Below are positions 61,777-64,000 of a DNA stretch of 64,000 bases, piece by piece. A program made the translations under genes and the position numbers. The number at the start of each line of letters is the position of its first letter. Position 1 is the stretch's first letter. The notes beneath the pieces were generated by a model. The model had not been told where the DNA came from. It saw nothing but the letters and a program-made list of their open reading frames with translations, and did not search any database. The DNA is taken from contig JASNZV010000007.1 of assembly GCA_048499455.1 (NCBI GenBank), positions 186,001 through 250,000 of the forward strand, read 5' to 3'. This DNA comes from CFX5 sp023384495 (GTDB lineage: Bacteria; Chloroflexota; Anaerolineae; Caldilineales; Caldilineaceae).

Positions 61777-63603
61777 ATGTCGCGAACAATCACAGGCCGA
61801 CGCTTGCGCGTACGACATATCATACCTATCGCATTGGTTGTGCTTATATCGCTATCTACATCCTTGCTGCCGCTCCACCCAAGCGGCGTGATCGCCACTG
61901 CCCAAGCCCAAGAGCCAGAAGTTGGCCTGGAGGCGGCCAGCGGCCAGTTCCTGACCATCCGCGGCAAGCTGCTTTCGCTACCGCTACTCGGATTGGGCGC
62001 CTGGTCCATCCGCACGCCAGATGGCCGCACCCACTCGGTCATTGTGCTTAACCTCAATGTGCTCAAACATGGCATCCTTTTGCCGGGCACTTGGGTCCAT
62101 GCCCAAGCGCGGCTCCAATTGGGCGGCCTGGTGGTGGCGACACAGATCCGCATTGACGACTACGAGCCGGGCGAGGTGGTGGCCCGCCTGGCGCCCGGCG
62201 TTGCGCCCGAGACCATCGCCCATCGCTACAACCTGTCGATAGAGTCGACGCTGTTGACATCCGGCAACATCCACCTGTTCAGGACGCCGAGCGCAAATGA
62301 CGATGTGGAACGGTTGTCAGCCCGCATGGCGCAAGACCCCGATGTGGTATGGGCCGAGCTCAACCTCATCGGCCAGCTATCCGAAGGCAACCCCTACAAG
62401 ACGTGGGGCTGGAGCGCGCCAGATTCGTCCAACTATGTCAACCAGGCGGCCTTTGAGCAGGTCAACCTGGCGCCGGCCCTGGCCCACTATGACGGCGAGG
62501 GGATCATCGTCGCCATCCTCGACACGGGCATCGATCTCAATCACCCCAGCCTGGCCGGGCGCTGGATCGACGGCTGGGACATGGTGGCCGATGACCCGGA
62601 GCCGCAGGACGAAGGGCCGGGGAACGGTTGGGGGCATGGCACGCACATTGCCGGCATCATTTTGCCGATTGCGCCACAAAGCAAACTCTTGCCTGTGCGC
62701 GTCCTCAATAGCGACGGGCGAGGCAATGTCTATACGCTGGCCTACGCCATCGAGTGGGCGGTGGAACGCGGCGCCCATGTGCTCAACTTGAGCCTGGGTA
62801 CGAATGGCAACTCCAGCGTGTTGCGCGAAGTGGTGGAGCAGGCCCGCTCCCAGGGCGTGATCGTGGTCGCCGCCGCGGGCAACGCCAACGCCAGCACGCT
62901 CCAATACCCGGTGGGCTACGAGGGCGTCTTGGGCGTGACGGCCCTCACCGGCGACAACCGCAAGGCCGACTTTGCCAACTATGGCGCATGGGTCGACCTG
63001 GCGGCGCCGGGCGTCGGCATCACCTCGACCATTGTGGGGCCCAACGGCAGTGGCTTTGCCGTCTGGAGCGGCACCTCGATGGCGACCGCCTTTGTGACCG
63101 GCGCGGCCGCGCTCGCCCGCCAACATCTGCCCGACGGCGCCGAAACCGAGATCGCCCAGTTGCTCACCGGCCACGCCCGTGATGTGGACGCACCCAACCC
63201 CGGCTACGAGGGCGCGCTGGGCCGGCTGCTCAACATCGGCGACGCCGTCGCTGTCGAGGCCGCTGACTCGCCCGCACCCAATCCATCGCCCACCCCGGGC
63301 GGGGAGGATGCGGGGTCGGATGGCGCAGCGGCAGAGACGGCCCCGCCGGATACGCCGGACGAGGAAACAACGCCCGCCGAGGCAGACCCGCACGAGCCAG
63401 AGACGCCGGCAGAGGGGGAGTCGCCGGATACATCGCCGGATGCGGTGGAGGCGGATACGCCGGTTGAGGAATCTGAATCGAACACGCCGGCTGAAACAGA
63501 CCTGGACGCGCCAACCGAGGAACCAGCATCGGCCCCGCCGGCTGACGAGGCCGAATCAAGCGCAGAGACCATCCTCATCTACCTGCCAGTGGTGCGGCGG
63601 TAA
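61777..63603 (+). CDS. Secreted subtilisin-like serine protease (S8) with acidic tail
   Basis: A 608-residue protease. A long signal peptide ends near ALA/TAQA (~residue 44). An N-terminal region with a beta domain and inhibitor-like propeptide follows. The S8 triad is Asp249 (AILDTGID), His287 (GHGTHIAG) and Ser434 (GTSMATAF). From ~500 the chain is an acidic Pro/Glu/Thr-rich spacer ending in ILIYLPVVRR, a hydrophobic-basic end shared by many secreted Chloroflexota proteins and perhaps a sorting signal (inference). GGAGG lies 6 bases before the ATG. It follows the CHAT gene by 53 bases. Confidence 0.93.
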   Translation: MSRTITGRRLRVRHIIPIALVVLISLSTSLLPLHPSGVIATAQAQEPEVGLEAASGQFLTIRGKLLSLPLLGLGAWSIRTPDGRTHSVIVLNLNVLKHGILLPGTWVHAQARLQLGGLVVATQIRIDDYEPGEVVARLAPGVAPETIAHRYNLSIESTLLTSGNIHLFRTPSANDDVERLSARMAQDPDVVWAELNLIGQLSEGNPYKTWGWSAPDSSNYVNQAAFEQVNLAPALAHYDGEGIIVAILDTGIDLNHPSLAGRWIDGWDMVADDPEPQDEGPGNGWGHGTHIAGIILPIAPQSKLLPVRVLNSDGRGNVYTLAYAIEWAVERGAHVLNLSLGTNGNSSVLREVVEQARSQGVIVVAAAGNANASTLQYPVGYEGVLGVTALTGDNRKADFANYGAWVDLAAPGVGITSTIVGPNGSGFAVWSGTSMATAFVTGAAALARQHLPDGAETEIAQLLTGHARDVDAPNPGYEGALGRLLNIGDAVAVEAADSPAPNPSPTPGGEDAGSDGAAAETAPPDTPDEETTPAEADPHEPETPAEGESPDTSPDAVEADTPVEESESNTPAETDLDAPTEEPASAPPADEAESSAETILIYLPVVRR

Positions 63604-63638
63604 CAGCATACCGAGGCGCCATTCCTCGCAAATGTAAG

Positions 63639-63734
63639 TTCAGTACTTCACGATTTTCGCTCAAGACGGATCCGTGACCCGTCGCCGGGCCGGTTACGGA
63701 CCGGCCCGCAGCCCATGAATCGTGAAGTACTGAA
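63639..63734. repeat. Inverted repeat D, copy 2, with 17-bp outer arms
   Basis: TTCAGTACTTCACGATT (63639-63655) and AATCGTGAAGTACTGAA (63718-63734) are exact reverse complements. Inside, 63668-63702 is the reverse complement, with a few changes, of the core at 28011-28043. Downstream of the protease stop; otherwise 63604-63876 has no gene. Confidence 0.8.
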
Positions 63735-63861
63735 TTTGACATTGCCACATGTCCCCAAGTCCTCCGAGGGGCGTCCAGAGGTTTCTCCAGTAACCAAACG
63801 GGTTATGCGCCCAACTATATCCATCAAGATACATTTGGAATAACAAACAAACGTTCTAGTG

Positions 63862-63870
63862 TGGTAAAAT
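63862..63870 (+). promoter_or_regulatory. Extended -10 promoter, near-leaderless
   Basis: TGGTAAAAT ends 6 bases before the ATG at 63877. As at 28197 and 43965, transcription would begin almost at the start codon. Confidence 0.45.
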
Positions 63871-63876
63871 CTGCGC

Positions 63877-64000
63877 ATGTCTTGGAAAGCACCACTTGGG
63901 CCACCACTGGGCCAAAGCGAAACGCAACGTGTTGATGCCGTGAAACGGTATATTGAAAATCATAGTGCCGAGCCGCTTGACCGCGCTGCGCTGGCAGCCG
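63877..64000 (+). CDS. AraC-type regulator, N-terminal fragment (runs off window)
   Basis: Forty-one codons are open from ATG 63877 to the window end. QRVDAVKRYIENHSAEPLDR followed by AALAA matches the first helix of an AraC family helix-turn-helix domain (consensus: ...Y-I-x-x-H-x-x-x-P-L-x-x-x-x-L-A). The DNA-binding domain at the very N-terminus suggests the type with a C-terminal effector (GyrI-like) domain, which is outside the window. Confidence 0.65.
   Translation, partial: MSWKAPLGPPLGQSETQRVDAVKRYIENHSAEPLDRAALAA

Overview
The window is GC-rich and densely coded, and reads as bacterial chromosome rather than plasmid or phage. Gene content points to Chloroflexota, most likely an Anaerolineae/Caldilineae-type heterotroph. 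The signs are CHAT and FGE-sulfatase-like multidomain proteins with Thr/Pro-rich linkers, an ECF/TPR-CHAT/subtilase cluster, a secreted protease ending in a 'YLPVVRR' tail, actinobacterial-type xylose isomerase, several Uma2 nucleases and extended -10 promoters of the form TGGTATAAT. This assignment is inference from gene content. No rRNA, tRNA, CRISPR array, IS transposase or prophage was seen.

Layout. 1-491: partial methyltransferase-type membrane protein. 685-4849: four-gene Mn/Zn/Fe-type ABC transporter operon with a DtxR-like palindromic operator upstream. 5221-9257: TRAP transporter for 2-oxoacid-type substrates, with dctQM and dctP on opposite strands and an aminoglycoside-kinase-like gene between them. 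9433-10230: ArmA/Rmt-type 16S rRNA methyltransferase. 10461-19311: carbohydrate and metabolic genes (GH140-like hydrolase, metallophosphoesterase, PIG-L deacetylase, LarA-like protein, TIM-barrel isomerase, ferritin, oligoendopeptidase F). 19463-23996: P450, Uma2, MoxR ATPase, GNAT and CoxE-like VWA protein. 24002-24378: array of three palindromic repeats. 24381-27890: CHAT protein with two SUMF1 domains. 28216-32086: lipoprotein with two fused solute-binding modules, then MscS. 32155-35602: xylose isomerase, nucleoside hydrolase, amidase. 35809-41016: polX, a lipoprotein, a PD-(D/E)XK-type nuclease and ligA in a tightly packed repair operon with a LexA-like box at the promoter. 41102-44563: XdhC-N, Uma2, amine oxidase, HicAB. 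44618-50540: PspA-led envelope cluster with solute-binding and VWA modules. 50859-56912: RecQ with an added N-terminal helical domain, FabF, and a four-helix membrane protein. 57284-63603: ECF sigma factor, zinc-finger protein, TPR-CHAT protein and subtilisin-like protease. 63877-end: partial AraC-type regulator.

How the genes work together. Three clusters look like sensory or stress devices rather than ordinary metabolism. The PspA cluster combines a membrane-repair protein with two membrane-anchored solute-binding modules, one fused to a VWA domain, a two-helix coiled-coil membrane protein and a LivK-type lipoprotein, with no transporter subunits. The ECF/zinc-finger/CHAT/subtilase cluster pairs a transcription switch with two proteases. 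The CHAT-SUMF1-SUMF1 protein is a membrane-anchored protease-type effector with two probably non-catalytic SUMF1 domains. The 28216-32086 pair (double solute-binding lipoprotein plus MscS) again uses solute-binding modules without an ABC transporter.

Intergenic DNA is rich in dispersed palindromes. At least three families occur twice or more in this window: a GTGACAGTCAC hairpin, a GGTCCGTAACC core inside longer inverted repeats, and a GTGCGTCGCACTCCACG element.
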